DNA of 64,000 bases from Comamonadaceae bacterium (GCA_003599455.1 QZKF01000003.1:39964-103963), one strand, 5' to 3'; positions 7,690-16,685 are shown, numbered from the stretch's first letter. Translations and numbers: made by a program. The notes: generated by a model not told the origin, from the letters alone.

Positions 7690-9480
7690 TCAGAACGATT
7701 CGATGGCCAGTGCCGTCACGGCCTCGGCACCGTCCACGATGGCGTCGCGAACGCCCGGGGCCCGGCTGAGGATGTGGTCGGCATAAAAGCGTGCGGTGGT
7801 GATCTTGGCCTGCATGAAGGCCGTGTCCTGTCCCTTGGCTGACAGGTCCTCGGCCACGATGAGCGCGCGCGCCATCTGCCACCCCGCCATCAGGTTGCCG
7901 GCGAGCATCAGGTAGGGCACGCTGCCGGCGAAGGCGGCGTTGGGGTTGCTGCGCGTGTTCGCCGCGATGAACTCCACCACGTCGACAAAAGCCTCGCGCG
8001 CCGCCTTCAGGCGCTGGTGCACGGCCCTGGCGTTGCCGCTGCTTCGTTTCGCGAGTTCGGCTTCGGTCTTCTCGATCTGCGCGGCAATCGCCTTGGCGCC
8101 GGTGCCGCCGTCGCGCGCGGTCTTGCGGCCCACGAGGTCGTTGGCCTGAATGGCCGTGGTGCCTTCGTAGATGGTGAGGATCTTGGCGTCGCGGTAGTAC
8201 TGCGCCGCGCCGGTTTCTTCGATGAAGCCCATGCCGCCGTGCACCTGCACGCCCAGGCTGGTGACATCCAGGCTCATCTCGGTGCTGTAGCCCTTGACCA
8301 GCGGCACCAGGAATTCGTAGAAGGCGGCGTTCTGCTTGCGCACCTCGGCGTCCGGGTGGTGGTGGGCCGCGTCGTAGGCGGCCGCGGCCACGCTGGCCAT
8401 GGCACGGCAGCCCTCGGTGAAGGCGCGCATGGTCATGAGCATGCGCTTCACGTCCGGGTGGTGGATGATGGGCGCGGCCGCGGAGAGCGAGCCGTCGACC
8501 GGGCGGCTCTGCACGCGGTCTTTCGCATAGCCCACGGCCTTCTGGTACGCGCGCTCGGCGATCGCGATGCCCTGCACGCCCACGGCGTAGCGCGCGGCGT
8601 TCATCATGATGAACATGTACTCCAGGCCGCGGTTTTCCTGGCCCACGAGGTAGCCCACGGCGCCGCCGTGGTCGCCGTACTGCAGCACGGCGGTGGGGCT
8701 GGCCTTGATGCCCATCTTGTGCTCGATGCTCACGCAGTGCACGTCGTTGCGCGCGCCGAGCGAACCGTCCTTGTTGACCATGAACTTCGGCACCACGAAC
8801 AGGCTGATACCCTTCACGCCCTCGGGCGCGCCGGTCACGCGCGCCAGCACGAGGTGCACGATGTTCTCGGCCATGTCGTGCTCACCGTAGGTGATGAAGA
8901 TCTTGGTGCCGAACACCTTGTAGCTGCCGTCGGGCTGCGGTTCGGCGCGGCTGCGCACGGCGGCCAGGTCGGAGCCGGCCTGCGGCTCGGTGAGGTTCAT
9001 GGTGCCGGTCCACTGGCCGCTCACCAGCTTCTCCAGGTAGATGGCCTTGAGTTCGTCGCTGCCCGCGGTGATCAGCGCCTCGATGGCCCCATCGGTCAGC
9101 AGCGGGCAGAGCGCGAAGCTCATGTTGGCGCTGTTGAGGATTTCGCCGCAGGCCGCGCCGATGGTCTTGGGCAGGCCCTGGCCACCGAAGTCCACCGGGT
9201 GCTGCAGGCCCTGCCAGCCGCCTTCGGCGTACTGCTTGAACGCCTCCTTGAAGCCGGGCGTGGTGGTGACCTTGCCGTCGTGGAAGGACGACGGGTACTT
9301 GTCGCCTTCCCAGTTCAGCGGCGCGATCACGCCTTCATTGAGCTTGGCGCACTCTTCCAGCACGGCCTGCGCGGTTTCGAGTCCGGCGTCTTCGAAGCCC
9401 GGCATCTGCGCCACCTGGTCGATGCGCGCCAGGTGCTCGATGTCGAACAGCATGTCTTTGAGGGGAGCGGTGTAGCTCAT
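7690..9480 (-). CDS. Acyl-CoA dehydrogenase, long (DmdC-like) form
   Basis: FAD enzyme of 596 residues that removes two hydrogens from an acyl-CoA and passes the electrons to ETF. It has the N-terminal helical domain, the middle beta domain (MNLTEPQAGSDL, KIFITYGEHD) and the C-terminal helical domain. IYEGTTAIQAND holds the predicted catalytic base Glu439. An extra C-terminal domain of ~130 residues is typical of the long family that includes DmdC-type methylthiopropionyl-CoA dehydrogenases. Substrate length cannot be read from sequence. It lies downstream of etfB-etfA, its likely electron acceptor. A Shine-Dalgarno CTGGAGAC precedes the start. Confidence 0.92.
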   Translation of the reverse strand: MSYTAPLKDMLFDIEHLARIDQVAQMPGFEDAGLETAQAVLEECAKLNEGVIAPLNWEGDKYPSSFHDGKVTTTPGFKEAFKQYAEGGWQGLQHPVDFGGQGLPKTIGAACGEILNSANMSFALCPLLTDGAIEALITAGSDELKAIYLEKLVSGQWTGTMNLTEPQAGSDLAAVRSRAEPQPDGSYKVFGTKIFITYGEHDMAENIVHLVLARVTGAPEGVKGISLFVVPKFMVNKDGSLGARNDVHCVSIEHKMGIKASPTAVLQYGDHGGAVGYLVGQENRGLEYMFIMMNAARYAVGVQGIAIAERAYQKAVGYAKDRVQSRPVDGSLSAAAPIIHHPDVKRMLMTMRAFTEGCRAMASVAAAAYDAAHHHPDAEVRKQNAAFYEFLVPLVKGYSTEMSLDVTSLGVQVHGGMGFIEETGAAQYYRDAKILTIYEGTTAIQANDLVGRKTARDGGTGAKAIAAQIEKTEAELAKRSSGNARAVHQRLKAAREAFVDVVEFIAANTRSNPNAAFAGSVPYLMLAGNLMAGWQMARALIVAEDLSAKGQDTAFMQAKITTARFYADHILSRAPGVRDAIVDGAEAVTALAIESF

Positions 9481-9516
9481 CGTCTTGTCTCCAGGGAATT
9501 CAGGGGTGCAGATACG

Positions 9517-9544
9517 GCAAGGGCATCGCGAACGATGCCCTTGC
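9517..9544. other. Perfect 12-bp stem-loop between etfA and the acyl-CoA dehydrogenase gene
   Basis: GCAAGGGCATCG pairs perfectly with CGATGCCCTTGC across a four-base CGAA loop. No T tract follows on either strand, so it is a poor intrinsic terminator. It may be an RNA stabiliser or processing site that sets different levels of ETF and dehydrogenase (inference). Confidence 0.6.
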
Positions 9545-9558
9545 GTGGTTCACAGGCC

Positions 9559-10491
9559 TCAGAGCGCCTTGATCAATTCGGGCACGGCCTCAAAGAGGTC
9601 GGCCTCCAGGCCATAGTCGGCCACCGAGAAGATCGGGGCCTCGGGGTCCTTGTTGATGGCCACGATGACCTTGCTGTCCTTCATGCCGGCCAGGTGCTGG
9701 ATGGCGCCCGAGATGCCGGCCGCGATGTACAACTGCGGCGCCACGATCTTGCCGGTCTGGCCCACCTGCCAGTCGTTGGGGGCGTAGCCCGCGTCCACCG
9801 CGGCGCGGCTGGCACCCAGCGCGGCACCGAGCTTGTCGGCCAGCGGCGTCATCACCTCGTTGAACTTCTCCGCGCTGCCCAGCGCACGACCACCGGAGAC
9901 GATGATCTTCGCGGCGGTCAGCTCGGGGCGGTCGCTCTTGGCGATCTCGCTGCCCAGGAATTTGCTCTTGCCCTCGTCGGCCACAGCGGCGGCCGTTTCC
10001 ACCGCGGCACTGCCACCGCTGGCGGCCGCCGGGTCGAAGCCGGTGGTGCGCACGGTGATGACTTTGGTCGCGTCCAGTGCCTGCACGGTGGCGATCGCGT
10101 TGCCGGCGTAGATCGGGCGCTCGAAGGTGTCGGCGCTGATCACCTTGGTGATGTCGGAGAGCTGGCCCACGTCCAGCGCGGCGGCCACGCGGGGGGCCAC
10201 GTTCTTGCCGCTGGCGGTGGCCGGAAACAGGATGTGGCTGTAGTTCGCGGCGATGCTGAGCACCTGCGCGGCCACGTTCTCGGCCAGGCCGTGTTCGAAG
10301 CCCGGCGCGTCGGCGTGGATCACCTTGGCCACGCCGGCGATCTGTGCGGCGGCTTGTGCGGCGCCTGCGGCGTTGTGCCCGGCGATGAGCACGTGCACGT
10401 CCCCGCCACATTGGGCGGCGGCGGCCACGGTGTTGAGGGTCGCGCCCTTGACGGAGGCGTTGTCGTGTTCGGCAATAACGAGTGCGGTCAT
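9559..10491 (-). CDS. etfA: Electron transfer flavoprotein alpha subunit
   Basis: The 310-residue FAD-binding subunit of ETF, which carries electrons from acyl-CoA and other dehydrogenases to ETF-ubiquinone oxidoreductase. The N-terminal domain begins [19 protein letters not shown]. The C-terminal FAD domain shows [33 protein letters not shown] and [17 protein letters not shown], all typical of EtfA/FixB. It begins 11 bases after the etfB stop, with AGGACCTGAC as Shine-Dalgarno. Confidence 0.97.
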   Translation of the reverse strand: MTALVIAEHDNASVKGATLNTVAAAAQCGGDVHVLIAGHNAAGAAQAAAQIAGVAKVIHADAPGFEHGLAENVAAQVLSIAANYSHILFPATASGKNVAPRVAAALDVGQLSDITKVISADTFERPIYAGNAIATVQALDATKVITVRTTGFDPAAASGGSAAVETAAAVADEGKSKFLGSEIAKSDRPELTAAKIIVSGGRALGSAEKFNEVMTPLADKLGAALGASRAAVDAGYAPNDWQVGQTGKIVAPQLYIAAGISGAIQHLAGMKDSKVIVAINKDPEAPIFSVADYGLEADLFEAVPELIKAL

Positions 10492-10502
10492 TTGTCAGGT
10501 CC

Positions 10503-11252
10503 TCAGATCACTTTGGCTTCGTTCTTCAGCTTGTCCACCAGGGCGGCCACATCGGCCACCTTGATGCCCGCGCCGCGCTTGGGCGGTTCGCTGACCTTCA
10601 GGGTCTTGATGCGCGGCGTCACGTCCACGCCCAGGTCTTCGGGCTTGACGATGTCGAGCTGCTTCTTCTTGGCCTTCATGATGTTGGGCAGCGTCACATA
10701 ACGCGGCTCGTTCAGGCGCAGGTCGGTGGTGATCACCGCCGGCAGCGTGACCGACAGGGTCTCCAGGCCGCCATCCACTTCGCGGGTGACGCTGGCCTTG
10801 CCGTCGGCCACTTCCACCTTGGACGCAAACGTGGCCTGCGGCAGGCCGGCGAGCGCGGCCAGCATCTGGCCGGTCTGGTTGCAGTCGTCGTCGATCGCCT
10901 GCTTGCCCAGGATGATGAGGCCGGGTTGTTCCTTGTCCACCAGCGCCTTGAGCAGCTTGGCCACGGCCAGGGGCTGCAATTCGACGGTGGTCTCCACCAG
11001 GATGGCGCGGTCCGCGCCGATGGCCATGGCCGTGCGCAGGGTCTCCTGACACTGCGTGACGCCGCAGGAAACGGCGATCACCTCGGTGACCACGCCCTTC
11101 TCCTTCAAGCGAACCGCCTCTTCCACCGCGATCTCGTCAAACGGGTTCATGCTCATCTTGACGTTGGCGATGTCGACGCCACTGCCGTCGCTCTTGACGC
11201 GCACCTTGACGTTGTAATCCACCACGCGCTTGACGGGGACGATGACCTTCAT
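10503..11252 (-). CDS. etfB: Electron transfer flavoprotein beta subunit
   Basis: The 249-residue AMP-binding subunit of ETF. It starts [20 protein letters not shown] and contains the EtfB signature region [20 protein letters not shown] near residue 110. The frame stays open far upstream, but the conserved N terminus and CAGGAGCAACCCAAC fix the ATG at 11252. It is the first gene of etfB-etfA-acyl-CoA dehydrogenase-NMO, all on the minus strand with short gaps. A perfect palindrome lies at the predicted transcription start, so the operon is probably repressor-controlled. Confidence 0.97.
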   Translation of the reverse strand: MKVIVPVKRVVDYNVKVRVKSDGSGVDIANVKMSMNPFDEIAVEEAVRLKEKGVVTEVIAVSCGVTQCQETLRTAMAIGADRAILVETTVELQPLAVAKLLKALVDKEQPGLIILGKQAIDDDCNQTGQMLAALAGLPQATFASKVEVADGKASVTREVDGGLETLSVTLPAVITTDLRLNEPRYVTLPNIMKAKKKQLDIVKPEDLGVDVTPRIKTLKVSEPPKRGAGIKVADVAALVDKLKNEAKVI

Positions 11253-11292
11253 GTTGGGTTGCTCCTGATGATTGGAAAAATGGCGCCACGAA

Positions 11293-11308
11293 TTGACGTG
11301 CACGTCAA
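11293..11308. promoter_or_regulatory. Perfect 16-bp palindrome at the etfB transcription start (LiuR/FadP-like operator candidate)
   Basis: TTGACGTGCACGTCAA is its own reverse complement. It lies 41-56 bases upstream of the etfB start, just after a minus-strand -10 (TACAAT, 11321 to 11316). The ACGT-N2-ACGT form resembles, from memory, operators described for fatty-acid and branched-chain regulators in betaproteobacteria. The identity of the protein is inference. Confidence 0.6.
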
Positions 11309-11315
11309 CTCGACG

Positions 11316-11321
11316 ATTGTA
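11316..11321 (-). promoter_or_regulatory. -10 hexamer of the etfB promoter
   Basis: TACAAT on the minus strand, with a predicted start near 11309 and a ~57-base leader. The -35 is weak, which would fit an activator-dependent or repressed promoter. Confidence 0.45.
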
Positions 11322-11530
11322 TGCCCGCACCCACCGGCCGACGGCGACGAAACCGATCCCATACCGGGTAGGGGTCAAAAAAGAACGGTCGTGCTTTTTC
11401 GTGATTATAGGGGATCGACACCGCGACCCAAAGCCCCCACGGATGCCCGCAGCGAATGTCGCCCGGAAGACCATTAACCAACCGGACGGTCGGGCAATCC
11501 GGGTAAGTCTGGAGATGCCCGGAGACGGTA

Positions 11531-11545
11531 TTCACCTATAGTGAA
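11531..11545. promoter_or_regulatory. Inverted repeat TTCAC-N5-GTGAA upstream of the TRAP operon
   Basis: A 15-base imperfect palindrome 55 bases before the dctP start. It embeds TATAGT (11537-11542), which could serve as a -10. It probably marks a regulator site, and no regulator gene is adjacent. Confidence 0.4.
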
Positions 11546-11599
11546 AAATCCTCACATATTTATGTTGAGTAACCATCCATCCCGCCCCGGAGACCCTGC

Positions 11600-12613
11600 A
11601 TGAAACTTCGTTCCCTTGCCGCCGCGGCACTGTCCGCCACCCTGCTGGGCAGCGGCCTGGCATCGGCCCAGACCGTCTTTACGGTCTCGAGCTGGCTGCC
11701 GCCTTCCCACACGCTGAGCACGGTGCAGAAGAACTGGTGCGACCTGCTCGAGAAGGACAGCGCGGGTCGCATGAAGTGCAACATCCTGCCCAAGGGCGTG
11801 GCCGCCGCGCCCGGCACCTTCGACGCGGTGCGCGACGGTCTGGCCGACATCTCCTACACGGTGGACGGCTACACCCCCGGACGGTTCATCAACACACAGG
11901 TGGCCGAGTTCCCCTTCCTCGGCGACAGCGCCACCGCCACCTCGGTGGCCTACCAGCGCATCTACAGCAAGTACTTCGCCCCCCTGGGTGAGCACCGCGG
12001 TGTGAAGACGCTGGCCGTGTTCACGCATGGCCCGGGCATCATCTTCAACAGCAAGAAGCCGGTGGCGTCGGCGGCCGACGCCTCGGCGCTGAAGTTCCGC
12101 ATCGGCGGCGGCAACATCAACGAACTCTCCAAAGCCATGGGCTGGAACACCACGCTCAAGGCCGCGCCCGAGTCGTTCGAGCTGCTGTCCACCGGCGTGA
12201 TGGACGGCACCTTCTTCCCCGACGAATCGATCGCTTCGTTCAAGCTCAGCATGATCAAGCACGCCACCACCTTTCCCGGCGGCCTGTACAACACCAGCTT
12301 CGTCTTCATGATGAACCAGGCCAAGTACAACGCCTTGTCCGCGCAGGACAAGGCGGTGGTCGACAAGATCTCCGGTGAAACCGCGGCCCGCATGTTCGGT
12401 GAGGGCTGGGACAGGGTGGATGCGGCCAGCCGCGAGCTGCAGAAGTCGCAGGGCGTGAGCCGCATCGTGGCCGACAAGGCCTTCGTGAAGGCGGTGATGG
12501 ACAAGCAGGACTACCTGGAAACCAAGTGGGCCGCGAGCGCCCAGGTCAAGGGCCTGCAGAACCCCAAGGCCGTGCTGGCCGAGTTTCGTGCTGAAATCGC
12601 CAAGGTGAAGTAA
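11600..12613 (+). CDS. TRAP transporter substrate-binding protein, DctP type
   Basis: Periplasmic solute receptor of 337 residues. Residues 1-23 are a Sec signal peptide ending in GLASAQ. The mature part shows SSWLPPSHTLSTVQKNWCDL, DGLADISYTVDGYTPGRF and LKFRIGGGNINELSKAMGWN, the DctP core with its carboxylate-binding arginine region. It opens a plus-strand operon with the small and large permeases. A terminator-like hairpin directly after it probably keeps its level above that of the membrane subunits. The ligand is unknown. The ATG at 11600 is preceded by CCCCGGAGACC. Confidence 0.93.
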   Translation: MKLRSLAAAALSATLLGSGLASAQTVFTVSSWLPPSHTLSTVQKNWCDLLEKDSAGRMKCNILPKGVAAAPGTFDAVRDGLADISYTVDGYTPGRFINTQVAEFPFLGDSATATSVAYQRIYSKYFAPLGEHRGVKTLAVFTHGPGIIFNSKKPVASAADASALKFRIGGGNINELSKAMGWNTTLKAAPESFELLSTGVMDGTFFPDESIASFKLSMIKHATTFPGGLYNTSFVFMMNQAKYNALSAQDKAVVDKISGETAARMFGEGWDRVDAASRELQKSQGVSRIVADKAFVKAVMDKQDYLETKWAASAQVKGLQNPKAVLAEFRAEIAKVK

Positions 12614-12643
12614 GCACCGGGCCCTTCGACCCGGGCCTTCACC

Positions 12644-12675
12644 GGCCGGCGGCGCAGATGGCCCGCCGGCCTTTT
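12644..12675 (+). terminator. Intra-operon attenuator after dctP
   Basis: A nine-base-pair stem GGCCGGCGG/CCGCCGGCC (12644-12652 with 12663-12671) is followed by TTTT. It lies between dctP and dctQ, 20 bases before the dctQ start, so partial termination is likely. Confidence 0.75.
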
Positions 12676-12694
12676 CACATCAAGACCCTTCATC

Positions 12695-13213
12695 ATGCTC
12701 AAGACGCTGGAGCGCATGCTGCGCTGGTCCACCGGACTCATGGCCGCCATGGCCCTGTTCACCATCATGTGGCTCACCCTGGTGGACGTGACCGGCCGCC
12801 GCTTCTTCAGCCACTCGGTGCCGGGGGGTCTGGAAATCACCGAGATCCTGATGGTGATCGTGATCTTCGGCGCCATGCCCATGGTGTCGTGGCGCAGCGA
12901 GCACGTGGTGTTCGATTCGCTGGACGCCTTCCTGCCCGACTGGGTGCGCGACATCCAGGGCCGGCTCGTCAACCTGATCTGCGCGGTGGCGTTCGGCTTT
13001 CTTGCCTACCTCATGTCCACCCGCGCCGACCGCTTCGCCGAGTACGGCGACACCACCGTCTACCTGCAGCTCTCGATCGCGCCGGTGGCCTGGATGATGG
13101 CCTTCTTCCTGGCCCTCACCGCGCTGGTCCACCTGCTGTTCGTGTTCGTCTCGGTGCCGGTGCCCTCGCCCCACCACCCACCGCCGGCCGACCTGGAAGG
13201 GGGCACGCCATGA
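12695..13213 (+). CDS. TRAP transporter small permease, DctQ type
   Basis: Small membrane subunit of 172 residues with four hydrophobic helices, at roughly residues 15-35, 47-66, 92-108 and 128-150. The motif VPGGLEITEILMVIVIFGAMP near residue 43 is typical of DctQ. It ends in a proline-rich tail (VPVPSPHHPPPADLEGG). Its stop overlaps the start of dctM in an ATGA arrangement at 13210-13213. Confidence 0.92.
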   Translation: MLKTLERMLRWSTGLMAAMALFTIMWLTLVDVTGRRFFSHSVPGGLEITEILMVIVIFGAMPMVSWRSEHVVFDSLDAFLPDWVRDIQGRLVNLICAVAFGFLAYLMSTRADRFAEYGDTTVYLQLSIAPVAWMMAFFLALTALVHLLFVFVSVPVPSPHHPPPADLEGGTP

Positions 13214-14505
13214 TCGAAGCAAGCCTGGGCTTCCTGGCCGTCTTCGCGATGGCCTTCCTGCGCATTCCGCTGGCGCTGGCCATGGCCATCGCCGGCCTCG
13301 TCGGGCTGGGCCTCATGCGCGGCTGGCAACCGGCCTTCGCCAGTACCAGCCAGGTGATCTTCGAGACCGGCTTCGCCTACGTGCTCTCGGTCATCCCGCT
13401 GTTCATCCTGATGGGCAACCTGGTCGCGCGCGCGGGCATGGCACGCGAGCTCTACACCGCGGCCAACGCCTTCGTGGGACACCGCAAGGGCGGCCTCGCC
13501 ATGGCCAGCATCATCGCCTCGGGCGGCTTCGGCTCGATCTGCGGCTCGTCGATCGCGACCGCCGCCACCATGACGCGCGTGGCCTACCCGGAAATGAAAC
13601 GCCACGGCTACAAGGACACGCTGGCCACCGGCGCCATTGCTTCCGGCGGCACGCTGGGCATCCTGATCCCGCCCTCCACCATCCTGGTGATCTACGGCAT
13701 CATCACCGAGACCGACATCGGCAAGCTCTTCATTGCGGGCATCCTGCCGGGTCTGGTGGCCATGCTCTGCCTGTGCCTCGCGGTGGTCTACATCACCTGG
13801 CGCGACCCGCTGGCCGGGCCGCCCGCCGAGCGCTTCACCTGGGCGCAGCGGCTGGCCGCGGTGCGTGGCATCTGGGGTGTGGCGGTGCTGTTCGCGCTGG
13901 TGATCGGGGGCATCTACGGCGGCGTGTTCACCGCCACCGAGGGCGCGGGCGTGGGCGCGGCCGGCGCCTTCTTCTTTGCGTTGTTCCGCGGCGCCCTCAC
14001 GCCGCGCGTGCTGATGGACATCCTGGTCGAGAGCACGCGCACCACGGCCATGCTGTTCACCATCCTGATCGGTGCGATGGTCTTCACCAGCTTCATCAAC
14101 TTCACCAGCATGCCGGGCGACCTGCGCGACTTCCTGCTGCAGTTCAGCCCCCACCCCATCATGGTGGTGGTGGTGATGATGACGATCTACGTCGCGCTGG
14201 GCCTGGTGATGGAGGAGCTGTCGATGGTGCTGCTGACCATTCCGGTGTTCTTCCCGGTGATCACCGGCCTGGGCTTCGATCCGGTGTGGTTCGGCATCCT
14301 CATCGTCACCATCGTCGAGATCGGCATGATCTCGCCGCCGGTGGGCATGAACCTGTTCGTCATGAACTCGCTGCTGCCGCTGGTCAAGCTCAAGCACATC
14401 TTCCAGGGCGTCTGGCCCTTCGTCATGGCCGACATCGTGCGCCTGGGCATCCTGATCGCATTCCCCGCGATCTCGCTCTGGCTACCGGGTTTCATGGACC
14501 GCTGA
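13210..14505 (+). CDS. TRAP transporter large permease, DctM type
   Basis: Large membrane subunit of 431 residues, full length for the family. It starts MIEASLGFLAVFAMAFLRIPL and carries GGFGSICGSSIATAATMTRV and ASGGTLGILIPPSTILVIYG. The second re-entrant repeat reads VEIGMISPPVGMNLFVMN. Translation is probably coupled to dctQ by the four-base overlap. Its last 24 bases overlap the 3' end of the convergent MscS-type gene, so no terminator lies between them. Confidence 0.94.
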   Translation: MIEASLGFLAVFAMAFLRIPLALAMAIAGLVGLGLMRGWQPAFASTSQVIFETGFAYVLSVIPLFILMGNLVARAGMARELYTAANAFVGHRKGGLAMASIIASGGFGSICGSSIATAATMTRVAYPEMKRHGYKDTLATGAIASGGTLGILIPPSTILVIYGIITETDIGKLFIAGILPGLVAMLCLCLAVVYITWRDPLAGPPAERFTWAQRLAAVRGIWGVAVLFALVIGGIYGGVFTATEGAGVGAAGAFFFALFRGALTPRVLMDILVESTRTTAMLFTILIGAMVFTSFINFTSMPGDLRDFLLQFSPHPIMVVVVMMTIYVALGLVMEELSMVLLTIPVFFPVITGLGFDPVWFGILIVTIVEIGMISPPVGMNLFVMNSLLPLVKLKHIFQGVWPFVMADIVRLGILIAFPAISLWLPGFMDR

Positions 14506-15816
14506 CGCGGTCCCGTCGTCGGCGACACCGCGCTGCGGCCGCACGTGCAGCACACGTTGCGGGTAAGGGATCTCGATGCCATGGGCGCGCAGCGCCTGCA
14601 GGATGCTGCGGTTGATCAGCGAACGGATGTTGAGCGTGCCGTTCTCCGGGTCGGCGATCCAGTAGCCCAGCGTGAACTCCAGCCCGTCGGCGCCGAAGTT
14701 GGACAGGGCCACCGAGGGCGCCGGGTCCTTGAGCACGCGCTCGTGGACCACGGCCGCCTCCAACAGCAGGCGCGTCACCTGCTCCACGTCGCTGTCGTAG
14801 GCCACCGACACCACGGTCGACTGCCACAGGCGGTCATCGGCCAGTGACAGGTTCTCCACCCGGTTGATGATGAGCAACTCGTTGGGCACGATGGACTCAC
14901 GGCCGGTGGTCGAGCGGATCACGGTGTAGCGCGCGTTGATGTCGGTGATGCGGCCCTCGAAGTTGTCCACCCGCACGTTGTCGCCGATGCGCATGCTGCG
15001 CTCGGCCAGGATCACGAAGCCGCTGACGTAGTTGGATGCGAGCTTCTGCAGGCCGAAGCCGATGCCGACGCCGATGGCGCCACCGAGCACCGACAGCGCG
15101 GTGAGGTCGATGCCCACGGCCGACAGCGCGATGATCAGGCCGACGAACATGAGCAGCGCCCGCGTGGCGTTGCTCACCGCCTTGCGCAGCGAGAGGTCGC
15201 TGCCCACCGCCTTGCGCAGCAGCCGCGTCTCGATCGCAGCCGATACCCAGAGCGAGAGGATCAGCACCGCGCCAGCCGTGAGCGCGCCCTCGATCAGGGT
15301 GCGCAGGCTCAGGGTGGTGGTACCGATCTTCCAGGTGATGTCGTCCAGCTCGGCCAGCACCACCGGCAGCAGGCCGCTGACCCACAGCACCATGGCCAGC
15401 CAGGCCACCCAGGAAATGGTGCGCTCCAGCACCCGCACCCAGGGCGCGGTGGCAAACGCCACCTGCAGCACCTTCACGCCCACGCGGATCACCACCAGCG
15501 ACACCAGCACGGGAATCGCCACCTTGAACACCGCCAGCGGTAGCGCCTTGGCGAGCAGGGAGCGCGCCACATAACCCAGCGTGAGCAGCACCAGCGGGAA
15601 CATCACGCCGTCCACCAGCCGCCGTCCGAACAGCACCGAGGTCTTTTCCTCCTGCATGCCCAGCGCGCGCCGCAGCAGCCAGGCGAAGCCCAGGGCCAAG
15701 GCCACGCAGGTGGCCAACGCACCGAGCTCGATCAACACCGTGGGCTGGGTGAAGCCGGCGAGCCAGAGCTCGAAGTCGTCAATGGGCTTGGGGGCGGCGG
15801 GGGCGGTGATGGTCAT
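14482..15816 (-). CDS. MscS-family mechanosensitive ion channel
   Basis: Inner-membrane channel of 444 residues that releases solutes on hypo-osmotic shock. About five to six hydrophobic helices fill residues 25-240. The pore helix and MscS signature follow, GGAIGVGIGFGLQKLASNYVSG, then the beta domain (RSMRIGDNVRVDNFEGRITDI, RESIVPNELLI) and the C-terminal alpha-beta domain. It is larger than MscS of E. coli, with extra N-terminal helices. The ATG at 15816 is chosen because the residues before it look unrelated to the family. It sits 23 bases downstream of the enoyl-CoA hydratase gene. Confidence 0.92.
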   Translation of the reverse strand: MTITAPAAPKPIDDFELWLAGFTQPTVLIELGALATCVALALGFAWLLRRALGMQEEKTSVLFGRRLVDGVMFPLVLLTLGYVARSLLAKALPLAVFKVAIPVLVSLVVIRVGVKVLQVAFATAPWVRVLERTISWVAWLAMVLWVSGLLPVVLAELDDITWKIGTTTLSLRTLIEGALTAGAVLILSLWVSAAIETRLLRKAVGSDLSLRKAVSNATRALLMFVGLIIALSAVGIDLTALSVLGGAIGVGIGFGLQKLASNYVSGFVILAERSMRIGDNVRVDNFEGRITDINARYTVIRSTTGRESIVPNELLIINRVENLSLADDRLWQSTVVSVAYDSDVEQVTRLLLEAAVVHERVLKDPAPSVALSNFGADGLEFTLGYWIADPENGTLNIRSLINRSILQALRAHGIEIPYPQRVLHVRPQRGVADDGTASAVHETR

Positions 15817-15839
15817 GCTGGAAAAGGAAACTGAAGGGT

Positions 15840-16652
15840 TCAGGGGCGCCAGGCCGGCGCGCGCTTGTCGATGAAGGCCTGCACCCCCTCCTGCGCCACG
15901 TCCAGGGCCATGTTGCAGGCCATGGTCTGGCCCGCGAGCTGGTAGGCCGACGCGATGCCGGTTTCCAGTTGCCGGTAGAACAACGCCTTGCCCATGGCGA
16001 TGGCCTCGCGCGGCTTGGCCAGGATGCGCTCCACCAGCGCCTCCACGGCCGCGTCCAGCGCATCGGCGGTCACCACCCGGTTGACGAGCCCGCGCGCGCG
16101 CGCTTCCTCGGCCGAGATGAAATCCCCCGTGAGCAGCATCTCCATCGCCTGCTTGGGCAGGATGTTGCGCGACAGGGCCACCCCCGGCGTGGCGCAGAAC
16201 AGGCCGACATCGATGCCGTTCACGCCGAAGCTGGCTTTGTCGCTGGCCACCGCGAGGTCGCACTGCGCCACCAGCTGGCAGCCCGCGGCGGTGGCCAGGC
16301 CCTGCACCCTCGCGATCACCGGCACTTCGAGGTGGCGAATCGCCAGCATCAGGCGCGAGCACTGCGCGAACAGCTTCTGGTAGTAGCCCAGCTCGGGCGA
16401 GGCGCGCATCTGCTTCAGGTCGTGACCGGCGCAGAAGGCCTTGCCGTTCGCGGCGATCACCACCAGCCGAGCCTGCGCATCGGCCGCCACCGCATCCACC
16501 GCCGCCTGCAGCGCGGCCAGCATGGCTTCGGACAACACGTTGAAGCCGCGCGGGTTGTTGAAGGTGAGCGTGTGCACGCCGCGCGCATCGCGCGCGTGCA
16601 GCAGCACGGCATCATCGGCGGTGGTGGGGCTGGGCGGGGCTTGATCGAACAT
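15840..16652 (-). CDS. Enoyl-CoA hydratase/isomerase family protein
   Basis: Crotonase-fold enzyme of 270 residues that hydrates or isomerises enoyl-CoA thioesters. Oxyanion-hole segments are visible as VVIAANGKAFCAGHDLKQM and ARVQGLATAAGCQLVAQCDL. The GIDVGLFCATPGVAL segment resembles the ECHDC3-like subgroup. Whether both catalytic glutamates are present is unclear, because the expected position after the second oxyanion loop reads cysteine and alanine. The role may therefore not be classical hydration. I choose the ATG at 16652 because a -10 hexamer sits seven bases upstream. ATG 16661 and GTG 16676 are alternatives. Confidence 0.87.
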   Translation of the reverse strand: MFDQAPPSPTTADDAVLLHARDARGVHTLTFNNPRGFNVLSEAMLAALQAAVDAVAADAQARLVVIAANGKAFCAGHDLKQMRASPELGYYQKLFAQCSRLMLAIRHLEVPVIARVQGLATAAGCQLVAQCDLAVASDKASFGVNGIDVGLFCATPGVALSRNILPKQAMEMLLTGDFISAEEARARGLVNRVVTADALDAAVEALVERILAKPREAIAMGKALFYRQLETGIASAYQLAGQTMACNMALDVAQEGVQAFIDKRAPAWRP

Positions 16653-16659
16653 GGAGCGC

Positions 16660-16665
16660 ATTATC
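16660..16665 (-). promoter_or_regulatory. -10 hexamer GATAAT, near-leaderless promoter of the enoyl-CoA hydratase gene
   Basis: On the minus strand GATAAT is followed by seven bases and then the ATG at 16652. No Shine-Dalgarno is present. It overlaps the alternative upstream ATG at 16661, which argues against that start. Confidence 0.5.
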
Positions 16666-16685
16666 GGCCGCGCCACCGCCGGGCT

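Larger units (their letters stand above)
11253..11599. other. Divergent intergenic region between etfB and a TRAP operon
   Basis: This 347-base gap has no convincing gene. It holds the etfB promoter and palindrome on the left (11293-11321). On the right is an inverted repeat TTCAC-N5-GTGAA (11531-11545) close to the TRAP binding-protein gene. The centre (about 11330-11520) shows nothing I can name. Confidence 0.7.

Noticed and set aside
8017..10701. An 894-codon plus-strand open frame
   Set aside because: It is antisense to acyl-CoA dehydrogenase and etfA, is rich in His, Arg, Ala and Gly as expected for a shadow frame, and matches no family.
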